DNA of 27,081 bases, from NCBI GenBank assembly GCA_002077045.2, contig KZ111153.1, forward strand, positions 805,426-832,506. Reading direction: 5' to 3'. A model generated the notes under the pieces. It was not told the DNA's origin and did no database searches. It worked only from the letters and a program-made list of their open reading frames with translations. The DNA comes from Rachicladosporium sp. CCFEE 5018. Taxonomy: Eukaryota > Ascomycota > Dothideomycetes > Cladosporiales > Cladosporiaceae. The translations under genes were made by a program, and so were the position numbers. Each line of letters opens with the position of its first letter. The stretch's first letter is position 1. Positions 19,524 through 27,081 of the stretch are shown in pieces.

Positions 19524-20304
19524 AGAGGGGGTAGAAATCTTAGACTAGCACACTGGCAAGAGACATAGAAGCAACGATATAGACTTTATGGCAAAAGGTT
19601 GCATGAAAATGGAAGCCCATTTGGGTCTTTCTGTCAGATACTTGAAACTCCAAAATGCTCCCAAGCACCGCTCAATTACGAGGGCATTAGCATGCAATGG
19701 GAGCCGTCACATGCAAGCCTTTTTGCTTCCGGATACGGTTAGTGCATTTATTCTCACTTCACGCGTTCACTTTCGTTCTTTCACACTCCGTGCTCACCAT
19801 CAATCCTTTCACGTCTCTCCCCAAGGCAGCACATCCCGGTGCAACCTGCACTCCCTACATATGATCGGCCTATACGAGCCGGCAGAGCTTGCATGGAACC
19901 TCCTGGCCATCTTCCGCTCGAATGAGCACACGAAAAGCAAGAAAGATGCTACGGTGCAACACGCGGCAACTTCAAACGCCCGTCTGGACATATTGCAATG
20001 AGGAACTCTGTCGATGACATATACGCAGTGCAGAGCTAGATGAGCTAAGGGTCTCTGAGCCACACCACAGTATGCGTCCACCGCCAGACGCGTGCGCGGG
20101 ATATATACTAGCTCCGACATACGTGAACCCTGAAGATTATGCGCACGGTACAAGCTGTATGGCGTGGACTAGGAACAAAGGGAAGTGAAAGCGACTTCAA
20201 GTGTAATACTAGGAGCGATTCGCAAGGTGCAGTGTTGCTGACCTAGTTACGGCTCTGTCACAACATGCGATCATGGTGGTTTGGTGTGCACTCTTCACTG
20301 CTTT

Positions 20305-20385
20305 GCAGTGGCCTAGCGGTAAGGCGTTTCATCCAATTTGCGAGGCTACGAGTTCGACCGTGGTTCGGTGAATCGGGAGCGCAGT
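20305..20385 (+). other. Degenerate tRNA-like sequence with A and B boxes
   Basis: TGGCCTAGCGGTAAGGCG matches a pol III A box and folds as a D arm (GCCT/AGGC stem). GAGTTCGACC, about 30 nt further on, matches a B box/T loop. The anticodon stem, T stem and acceptor stem do not pair properly, so it is not a working tRNA. It may be a tRNA pseudogene or the head of a SINE-like element. Confidence 0.4.
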
Positions 20386-20401
20386 AATTCCTGTTTTTCC
20401 C

Positions 20402-20428
20402 AGCATCGTTCACCCGCGCTGCGATGCT
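20402..20428. repeat. Short inverted repeat AGCATCG / CGATGCT
   Basis: Perfect 7-nt arms with a 13-nt loop, just downstream of the tRNA-like sequence. It could belong to the same element or be chance. Confidence 0.25.
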
Positions 20429-20561
20429 AGTCATCGTCATGAGAGTGGCAGGTGTGGTACCTCACGTTGAAGCTGATCCCACTTTCTATACGATCTGGCT
20501 TTTGTCCCTTGCTGTGGGCACCTGCCTTTAGCACTGTGAGAGCGGGATGATCGACTAGTAG

Positions 20562-20774
20562 ATGGACACGGAGAAAGGGCACGCGCGAGTGCACAGCGAC
20601 GTCAGCAACGAGCGCATATATGCGGTGAGTGAAATGCGCACAGCATCACTTGCATACTGGCGCAAGTACAAGGCGCCGGCGTTAGACGAAGAAGCGTACA
20701 TTATGCGGACGCTGCTTCGGGCCATACCATGTTGCAGCGTGGCAATATATCCAAGACATGCAGTAAATTGGTAA
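20562..20774 (+). CDS. Weak candidate exon or small gene
   Basis: A 70-codon frame opens MDTEKGHARVHSDVSNERIY. Its composition is more protein-like than the surrounding frames. A consensus donor GTAAGC at 20773 falls just before the stop, with a GCTGACAC branch-like site about 30 nt later. No family is recognised and no clear downstream exon was found. Confidence 0.2.
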   Translation: MDTEKGHARVHSDVSNERIYAVSEMRTASLAYWRKYKAPALDEEAYIMRTLLRAIPCCSVAIYPRHAVNW

Positions 20775-20819
20775 GCGTTGCGATGACTCACACGTTGGGC
20801 GCTGACACCAAAATCGCGA

Positions 20820-20842
20820 GGCCCACGGTTCGGTTCTGGGCC
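20820..20842. repeat. Hairpin GGCCCA / TGGGCC
   Basis: Perfect 6-nt GC-rich arms with an 11-nt loop containing a tandem CGGTT. It overlaps a segment resembling the 3' part of the tRNA-like relic 460 bp upstream. Confidence 0.3.
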
Positions 20843-21190
20843 GGTGAATCGGGGGTGGGACGGCGCAAGCCTAGTACATCGCCGTTGAAGCCGCGTCCAG
20901 ACCAACCGGACGTTTTGTATCTTTTGCAACAGAGCGCTAGCTGTTTTTCTCGATATCTGCCTTGCTTGCTGCGCTATTCTATGTTCTGTCGCCGGTGAGA
21001 AATGCTGGTGGCTAGGGTCACGTGACTGACTTCTGCAGCACTCCTGCCGGAGGAAGGTACGTTCATCGCTCCTGCTGCGCCTGTGCAACCCGTGCTGAAA
21101 CGATGCTGGTTCGACGGCACACACCTCCACATCGCAACAAGGCATTTTTTTTGACACTGACACCCACAATCCGCTAGAAGTGCTGTACTC

Positions 21191-22252
21191 ATGGATGGAA
21201 TGGATAGGGCTACGCCTCAGACGCCGGCGGATAGACGGAGCCATACCGAAAGCCAAATCGCCAACCCTGCGCTCAATGGCAACGTGCTACACACCAATGC
21301 AGATTATGTCGACTTCATCGTGGGTATACGCCACGTGAGAGAATCGTCGGCGGCCTTACAGGGGACTGAAATCAAGGGCGGTACCCATTTCGTGCTGGTC
21401 ACTGCGTCCGAATTGTCCCCACCAGATGAGAGTGGCGGTCCTCCACCTCGAAGCCGGCCGAAGCGCAAATTCTCCGAAGCCTTCAACGGGCGAAGTCATG
21501 AGGAGCAAGATCGTGGCGGTGAAGCTGAAGAGATCAGGAACATGAAGCCCAAATGGTCGGTAGCTAAGAAGCGCGGTCGAGATGAGGCCTGCAAGATCGT
21601 CAGACTGGGCAACGAGTTGGAGTTACCATTCCCCCAATCACAACTGCAGCCGCAAGTTGCGCAGCAGCGCATACCAAGACGCCAATCTGCTCTGCGGCCT
21701 TCCGAGCGAATACTGGACCACCGCTGTCGTCCAAACTGCAAATCTACACCGATGGCAATGATCCAACCGAAGTATGCAGCATTTTCTCGAGCGCTCAGCT
21801 GTGGCGTAGCTTGGCAGATCGCTCACGGCTGGGAGGGTTTCTCGTGGGCCATCGGTTATAAGTGCCCCTGGCACTACAACAATCACGCAGAGTGCCTCGC
21901 CATCGACGAGGCCTTAGACATTGCATTCAACATGCACTCGTCAAGCCCGTTGACAAAGAGTACACTCTGGACCGACTCTCAATGTGCTCAGGAGCATCAT
22001 GAAGCTGATTTCATTACTGCATGTTCGGTGTACAATGGTCCGGAGTGTAAAACCGCGCGTTTGATGCGCACACTGGTTGATGATGGCGTGCAATTTGACG
22101 TCAATTTGATCAAGGGTCATGGTGGTATCGTAGGCAATAAGTATGCGGACGATCTGGCGCGTCTAGGAAGTGAACGCTCAGTCGCGCACCACAATGAGCT
22201 TAAAAGTGGTACAGCGTCTGGTCGTTGTACTTTTGCGACACGGGCTCTTTGA
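21191..22252 (+). CDS. RNase H-fold protein, catalytic motif out of frame
   Basis: A continuous 353-codon frame starts at 21191. Its N-terminal half is basic and low complexity (RPKRKFSEAF, KPKWSVAKKRGRDE). The C-terminal half is a type I RNase H fold: GVAWQIAHGWEGFSWAIGYK, NNHAECLAIDEAL (catalytic Glu), LWTDSQCAQEH (catalytic Asp) and a GHGGIVGNKYADDLAR segment. The first strand and Asp expected just before this, LQIYTDGN, is encoded at 21736-21759 in a different frame (one base off). Either a small indel disrupts the gene, or short introns exist: exons 21191-21559, 21679-21771 and 21818-22252 would keep one frame but delete the GVAWQ strand. Proteins of this type cleave RNA in RNA:DNA hybrids or derive from retroelements; no reverse transcriptase lies nearby. 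Confidence 0.55.
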   Translation: MDGMDRATPQTPADRRSHTESQIANPALNGNVLHTNADYVDFIVGIRHVRESSAALQGTEIKGGTHFVLVTASELSPPDESGGPPPRSRPKRKFSEAFNGRSHEEQDRGGEAEEIRNMKPKWSVAKKRGRDEACKIVRLGNELELPFPQSQLQPQVAQQRIPRRQSALRPSERILDHRCRPNCKSTPMAMIQPKYAAFSRALSCGVAWQIAHGWEGFSWAIGYKCPWHYNNHAECLAIDEALDIAFNMHSSSPLTKSTLWTDSQCAQEHHEADFITACSVYNGPECKTARLMRTLVDDGVQFDVNLIKGHGGIVGNKYADDLARLGSERSVAHHNELKSGTASGRCTFATRAL

Positions 22253-22744
22253 CAAAGCTTCCACTGCTGTGGAAGCCAATTATGAAGACGCGAAGAGCAC
22301 ACGAAGAAGCAATGCGGCCGAAAGAGATGGCAAGTCAGGGTGACGAACAGCCAAAGGCACCAATCACTGATACATGATGCCGATTGGCAACGTGCCTACT
22401 GGCGAAAGACCTCATGTGCTGCTAGGCCTCTGCTGCACTCCAATCTGAGCTGTAGTTTCTCGGCGGGCCTCTGCTCATGGCTCTCCTTTACGAGCGGATG
22501 AAACGCTGCAGATGCGATGTGAGCCCATGTGCTGAGGTCCTACGCGCGGAGGGCTGCAGCGAAGGGCAGAAGGTCGATGATCCTCCACGCTACATGCAGT
22601 ACTGACTCAAGATTCGGTTGTAAGCAGTATGTACACGAACACGAATGCCTGGGGTATCGTTCAATAGCCTATGCCGTCACTTTTCCACCATCTTAGCACG
22701 GTCTTTAGCTTCTCATCATCATCCCGCCCACAACCAACCCCGCC
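22253..22744. other. Convergent 3' intergenic gap
   Basis: About 490 bp between the ends of the plus-strand RNase H-like gene and the minus-strand WC-2 gene. It should hold both 3' UTRs. No frame, repeat or RNA gene is evident. Confidence 0.4.
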
Positions 22745-24505
22745 TCACTGACTCATACTGCCTGAGCTCTGATGCCGTGGCAAACCAATCGGCAGCGGCG
22801 GCTGCATCCCCACCGCACTCATCGGCGGCTGCCCACCAAACGCCGCCTGCCCAGAAAGCGGCGTCGCCATCCCCATCTCTTCATCCAACCCATCATCCCC
22901 AACCCCACTCCTCTTCTTCTCCTTCTTCGCCCATCGAAGTCCACAAGCATTACACAGCGTCTTCGGCCCCTTAGGCCCCTTCCGCCACTCCGGACTATCT
23001 AGCGTGCCACAGTCAGCGCACACGTACTCATCGGCGACTTTAAGCTTCTTCTTCTCCTTCTTGTTGGACTCGCGATCGCGATCCAGGAGGATCGCTATGC
23101 CTGCGTCGCCGCGGATGAGGGCGGGCGAGGTGTCGCCGGTACTAATACCGTGGCTGCGCTCGCCGTCGCGATAGCGAAGGCCGGTAAGCAGTTCGATCGA
23201 TTCGAGGTGGTTTGAGTTTGCTTCGTAGCGGGACATTTTGTCTGCTATGGAGTCTGGGCGTTGGGCTGAGAGGGCTGAGTCGAGGTTCTGGCGTGTGAGG
23301 GCTGTGTTGGAGATTGTAGGTTTGGCAGGAGGCGGCATGCCTTGGTAGTTTGGCGTAGGTAGAGCGGCAGGTGTTCGATTAGACTGGTCGTCTGGGTTAC
23401 GGGAGGGTACTTCAGAAGTCGCCCCTGTTGCGCTGCCACTGATCTGCTCCCGGTAGAGGCGATCCTGCTCTGCCGTCTCGTCCGCCTCCTCACGCTTAAG
23501 CTCCTCAATGCGTTTCATCAGACGTTCATTTTCGATCTTGTGCTCGAGGAAGGAGTCTAGCAGGGCTGCGTTCTTCGTTGGGTACGGTCTAGCCATCATG
23601 AAGAAGCCACGACAGATCCCAGGTGAAGCCATCTGAGATTGCTGTATCGGGCTCGACCATATGTGGAGGGCTGATTGCCACTATGCTCGCCAGGAGTGAT
23701 GTGAGGATGACCATCGCACTCGAAGATCATGTAGTCACCATCCTCCTTTTTGAAGCGGTAGAAGAACCTCAAGGGATTCCCACTTGCTATGCTCTCATTG
23801 AACTCTCGCATGAATATACCACTGTCATCAGGGTGCACATACTCCCCCATGAACTTGCCAATGATGGAAGCTGGCTCGTGGCCAGTGAGAGCTCGACATG
23901 ATGGCGATACGTACAGTTTGCGTCCATCTGGCGTCAGGATGTGCAGCAGGTCTTTGAGCTCTTCAATGACCCTCTGCGACCAATTGCGCCGCTTAGTGAA
24001 CTCTGTAAGCGTACTCGTGCTGGCTATGGGCATCAAGCCGAAGCCAGCAGGGAGTGGACCGGCGCCAGCACCAGTCGTTGGTACATCTTGTTGCTGTTGA
24101 AGCTGAGGGATATGGAGGCCGCCCATATTCTGCGATGCAAGGGCATTGGAACCAGCAGCACCTAGATTATGTAGGGAAGACGGGTCATGGCCGGCAAGCG
24201 CATTTGAATTAGCAAGGTCCAGATCGAGATCCATGGGCAACGACAAGTCCATATCAAAGCCCATCAAGTCGGCGCTCTGGTCAAGCGACAGACCCGGCCC
24301 TCCGGCCAACTGCAGATGGCCGTCAGCATGCTGCTCTCCATCGCCGATGCGACGCGTTGGGATGGCCTGATGCCTCCTAAACGCCTATGAATGACAAGAT
24401 TGGGTTCACGTATTCGATGCAAGGGAGAGAAGAAATGAGTGGTCGTACGTTCTGTGCCTGACCCAGGCCTTGGTGCTGCTGCTGCTGACCATGTTGCGGA
24501 TACAT
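22745..24505 (-). CDS. wc-2: White collar 2 (WC-2) PAS/GATA regulator, with a frame break
   Basis: Proposed first exon 24505-24449 (19 residues, Gln-rich). An intron from 24448 may end at 24385 (64 nt) or 24310 (139 nt, better branch GCTGAC); both keep the frame. The next exon has an Asp/Leu-rich activation-like stretch, then a PAS domain (FTKRRNWSQRVIEELKDLLH, GRKLYVSPSCRALTGHEP, YVHPDDSGIFMREFNE, FYRFKKEDGDYMIFECDGHP). The conserved CRGFFMMARPYPTKNAALLD linker, a coiled coil and a GATA zinc finger (CADC, 18 residues, CNAC; C-x2-C-x18-C-x2-C) follow in another frame (stop at 22745). No GT..AG intron I tried joins the two parts while keeping both conserved ends. WC-2 pairs with WC-1 through PAS contacts to form the nuclear blue-light and circadian activator. 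Identity is firm; the exact model is not. Confidence 0.82.
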
Positions 24506-25028
24506 GGCCGCAGTGCCCAGCCGCGCCTGTGGGATATTACCACCAATCCCCCGCCGCGTTGTGCCTGTCCAGGCTCGGTCGTTGCGAGTGGAGGATCGCG
24601 ATCAGTTGCATCTGTGCATGCGTAGCGCCGTTGGGTTGGGAGTAAACTCCGAATCGATAGCACACTGACTTCTCGATCACCGTGGACCGCAGCGAGGCCC
24701 AGAATTTGGCAGCAAGATCGAGGAGCCTCAAATCGTCGATGATGCCGTCTCCACTTTCCAGGTCAGATTCGGCTGCCAGTGGGCACTAGTTCTCGGAGCG
24801 GGAGCTGCCGACATCCGAAAGCACATGAGTTCGCGTCAAGAGCGCGTCTGCCTGGTACCCTACCACTTCATTAGGCAGACTTCACCTTATGTCACTATGC
24901 TGAGCTCTCGTATCACACCGTTGGTCTACTGCCAGCTGTGGACTCGCATGCAAATCTAGGTCGAAGGCTCTGAGAAGCCCTTGAGGGGGGAGAGCATCCA
25001 CACTTGGGCATCCTTAGTAAACGGAGCG
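24506..25028. promoter_or_regulatory. Divergent WC-2/RAD50 promoter region
   Basis: 523 bp between outward-facing starts. In the WC-2 direction the part near 24506-24730 remains open in other frames (for example a Gln/His-containing stretch) and could hold an upstream WC-2 exon. No TATA box is evident. Confidence 0.4.
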
Positions 25029-27081
25029 ATGTCTCAGATCGACAAGCTCAGTATCTTGGGGGTGAGGTCGTTCGACAATACTCACACGACTACGATCGCC
25101 TTCAGCTCTCCACTCACTCTGATCGTCGGGACAAATGGCTCCGGGAAGACCACCATCATCGAATGCCTCAAGTATGCCACAGCCGGCGAGTTGCCACCGA
25201 ACTGCTCGAAGGGTGCAGCATGGATCCACGATCCCAACTTGTGCCATGAGAAAGAGGTCATGGCTCAGGTCAAGCTGAGCTTCAAGGCTGTCGACGGCTC
25301 AAGGAACGTTGTTACTCGCAATCTGATGCTCACCGTGAAGAAAGCTACGCGCAGTGTCAAGGCTTTGGAGAGCAACATTACGATGGTCCGTGCCGGCGAG
25401 AAGCTGTCAGTAAGCTCTCGCGTTGCAGACGTCAACGCGATGATGCCGCAGTACCTTGGTGTCAGCAAAGCAGTCTTGGACTTCGTGGTCTTTTGCCATC
25501 AGGATGAATCACTCTGGCCAATGTCCACACCAAAGGATCTCAAGGAAAAGTTTGATCTGATTTTCGAAGCCGAGAAGTACTCCAAAGCCATCGACAACAT
25601 TAAGCTGCTCAAGAAGAAACAGGGCGAGAACCTCATCAAGTTCCGCGAAGGGGAGGTGCATCTGAAGAAGCAGAAGGAGTCAGCAGAGAAATCTCAGAAG
25701 AACCAGATCAAGCTTTCGGACGAAATCGAGAACTTGACCAACCAGACCACAGATCTTGGCGAGCGGATTCGTGAAGTGACGAGGAAGGCAGAAGGTGCCT
25801 GGAAGCTAGCTGAGGAGGCCGGTCAGATTGTTGGGCAGCTCGAGGGTAAGCGTATTGAAGAGCGCACGAAAGAGGAGAGTGTGCAGTCTCTCCGCGAGCA
25901 CATGACGGAGCTTGACAAGAGCGATGGCGAGCTTCAGAGTATGTTCGAGCAGTTTGAGGAGCAAGTCGGCGCTGACGAGGAAGAGGTGCGTGTGCAAAAG
26001 TCGCGATGGACGGAACTCAATGGCGAGATCGGTCAAGGTCGTAATGGTGTTGTTGCTAAAGAGCGTGAGTGTGGCACTTACGAAGCGCAGAAGCAGCGAT
26101 ACGATGAACAGGTCTTAAGCCGTGAACGTCTTGTGAAAGAAGCAGCGCGCACTCACAGTATTCGCGGATACGACCTCCAAGTCAGCGATGACGAAGTCGG
26201 AGTTTTCATGGAGCGGATCACCAAGATGGCGCGAGACCAGAATGCTGCATTCGAGAGAGCTAGGCGTGAGACAGCGGAAGAGTTGCAAGGTGCTCAAAGA
26301 GTGCTGACACAGATCAACGAGAGTCGATCCGCTCTGAACTCACGCAAGGAGAGCGCACGCCAGGCGACCACAGCGAACGACCGCAGAGTCGCCACTCTTC
26401 AAGGCCAACTCAATAAGATCGGCATCGACGAGGGTGGCAAGGCTGCCATGGAAACGCACTTGCAAGATACCGAGAGCAGATTAGAGGCCAGTAAAGCCGG
26501 GCTCGAGGGCGCCTATTGGGAAGCGGAGATCAAGAAGGCTGAGAAGGATCTGCGAGTCGGCGATGAGCGCAAAGAAGCACTTGATCTTGAGTTGGTCGAA
26601 GGTACACGCCAAGCGGGCGACTCAGCCAGGCTGGACTTCGTGCAGAAGGAGCTGAAGGAGCGACAGCATGCACTGAACACGATGCAGGGCGCTCACGGTG
26701 ACAGGATCGCTGCAGTGGTCGGGACTGACTGGCAGCCGGCCACTGTCGATGCCGCATTTCAGCGCAGCCTAGAAGAGAAGACCACTTCTGTAGCTGATGC
26801 AGAGAAACAGCGTGACGGCACAGCGAGAGAGCTTCAGCAACTAGACTTCCAGCTGAAGACATTGCGCTCTGATCTGCAAGCGAAGCGTCGCGCCATCGAT
26901 AGCGCAGCTGAGAAGATCCGCAATGCCGTCGACTGCGAACCGGAAGAATATAATCACGAGCTGAATGATCTGGAGCGTAACCACAGCCTTGCAAAGTCAG
27001 ATGCAGATTCCTTCAAGGTCATCAAACAATATCTGGAGAAATGTACAACAGTCGCAACCGATCATATGGCCTGCAATACTT
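25029..27081 (+). CDS. rad50: RAD50 double-strand-break repair ATPase, N-terminal half
   Basis: Open from ATG 25029 to the right edge, 684 codons without an intron. It begins MSQIDKLSILGVRSFDN and has the ABC-ATPase Walker A GTNGSGKT at 34-41, followed by TIIECLKYATAGELPPN and IHDPNLCHEKEV. The Q-loop FCHQDESLWP has its Gln at residue 158. From about residue 180 to the edge it is nearly all heptad coiled coil, the first arm of RAD50. The last residues, ACNT with the following codon starting with T, suggest the window ends inside the Cys-x-x-Cys zinc hook (Cys682). RAD50 works with MRE11 and NBS1/XRS2 in the nucleus to tether and process DNA ends and signal damage. Full-length homologs are about 1,300 residues, so half is missing. 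Confidence 0.95.
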   Translation, partial: MSQIDKLSILGVRSFDNTHTTTIAFSSPLTLIVGTNGSGKTTIIECLKYATAGELPPNCSKGAAWIHDPNLCHEKEVMAQVKLSFKAVDGSRNVVTRNLMLTVKKATRSVKALESNITMVRAGEKLSVSSRVADVNAMMPQYLGVSKAVLDFVVFCHQDESLWPMSTPKDLKEKFDLIFEAEKYSKAIDNIKLLKKKQGENLIKFREGEVHLKKQKESAEKSQKNQIKLSDEIENLTNQTTDLGERIREVTRKAEGAWKLAEEAGQIVGQLEGKRIEERTKEESVQSLREHMTELDKSDGELQSMFEQFEEQVGADEEEVRVQKSRWTELNGEIGQGRNGVVAKERECGTYEAQKQRYDEQVLSRERLVKEAARTHSIRGYDLQVSDDEVGVFMERITKMARDQNAAFERARRETAEELQGAQRVLTQINESRSALNSRKESARQATTANDRRVATLQGQLNKIGIDEGGKAAMETHLQDTESRLEASKAGLEGAYWEAEIKKAEKDLRVGDERKEALDLELVEGTRQAGDSARLDFVQKELKERQHALNTMQGAHGDRIAAVVGTDWQPATVDAAFQRSLEEKTTSVADAEKQRDGTARELQQLDFQLKTLRSDLQAKRRAIDSAAEKIRNAVDCEPEEYNHELNDLERNHSLAKSDADSFKVIKQYLEKCTTVATDHMACNT

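Larger units (their letters stand above)
19524..21190. other. 1.7-kb mostly non-coding gap
   Basis: Contains the Maf 3' UTR, a tRNA-like relic (20305-20385), two short inverted repeats (20402-20428 and 20820-20842), and one weak candidate plus-strand exon (20562-20774). A 233-codon minus-strand frame (20555-21256) is Arg/Ser/His-rich, has no recognisable motif and is probably fortuitous. A T-run at 21145-21152 lies just upstream of the RNase H-like gene. Confidence 0.4.

Noticed and set aside
19588..20001. Plus-strand frame of 137 codons after the Maf gene
   Set aside because: Low-information composition and no similarity; probably Maf 3' UTR and non-coding DNA.
20305..20385. Functional tRNA gene
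   Set aside because: The acceptor, anticodon and T stems do not pair, and no anticodon loop can be assigned.
20555..21256. Minus-strand frame of 233 codons
   Set aside because: Rich in Arg, Ser, His and Gln, with no domain or splice context; it overlaps the start of the RNase H-like gene. Likely chance in GC-rich DNA.

Overview
The window looks like nuclear DNA of a filamentous ascomycete (Pezizomycotina), most likely a dothideomycete. Genes lie on both strands with short intergenic gaps. Introns are mostly 50-60 nt with GT..AG ends and CTGAC/CTAAC-like branch points. The gene content includes a white-collar-2 type GATA/PAS regulator, LaeA-like methyltransferases, a Zn2Cys6 regulator and an ADIP/Msd1-family spindle-pole protein. 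No CRISPR array, rRNA, insertion sequence or bacterial operon signal was seen.

Layout. (1) 1-3460: the 5' end of a gene running off the left edge on the minus strand, then a gene-poor stretch with one candidate small Cys/His-rich protein (1778-2026, +). (2) 3461-8284, all minus: a CBM48/AMPK-beta-like glycogen-binding-fold protein, an ADIP (NIMA-interacting/Msd1-like) coiled-coil protein, and a quinone-oxidoreductase-type MDR enzyme ending in SKL. (3) 8599-10557 (+): a Zn2Cys6 transcription factor, divergent from the MDR gene, whose last two exons are hidden behind two short introns. (4) A 2-kb stretch without a recognisable gene. (5) 12570-16754 (+): two tandem LaeA-like SAM methyltransferases that share six intron positions and phases. 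(6) 16920-18023 (-): a second MDR enzyme, of the prostaglandin-reductase/alkenal-reductase type, also ending in SKL, divergent from a Maf-family nucleotide pyrophosphatase (18580-19523, +). (7) 19524-21190: mostly non-coding, with a tRNA-like relic. (8) 21191-22252 (+): an RNase H-fold protein whose catalytic 'YTDG' motif is out of frame with the rest. (9) 22745-24505 (-): WC-2, with a frame break between the PAS and GATA parts. (10) 25029-27081 (+): the N-terminal half of RAD50, cut by the window edge inside the zinc hook.

How the genes relate. Most are unrelated housekeeping or regulatory genes. Three groupings stand out: the duplicated methyltransferases, the Zn2Cys6 factor with its divergent MDR neighbour (paired GCGGCCGC sites lie in front of the factor), and the head-to-head WC-2/RAD50 pair. 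Spliced models were built by eye from splice consensus, reading frame and family similarity; no RNA or database evidence was available.
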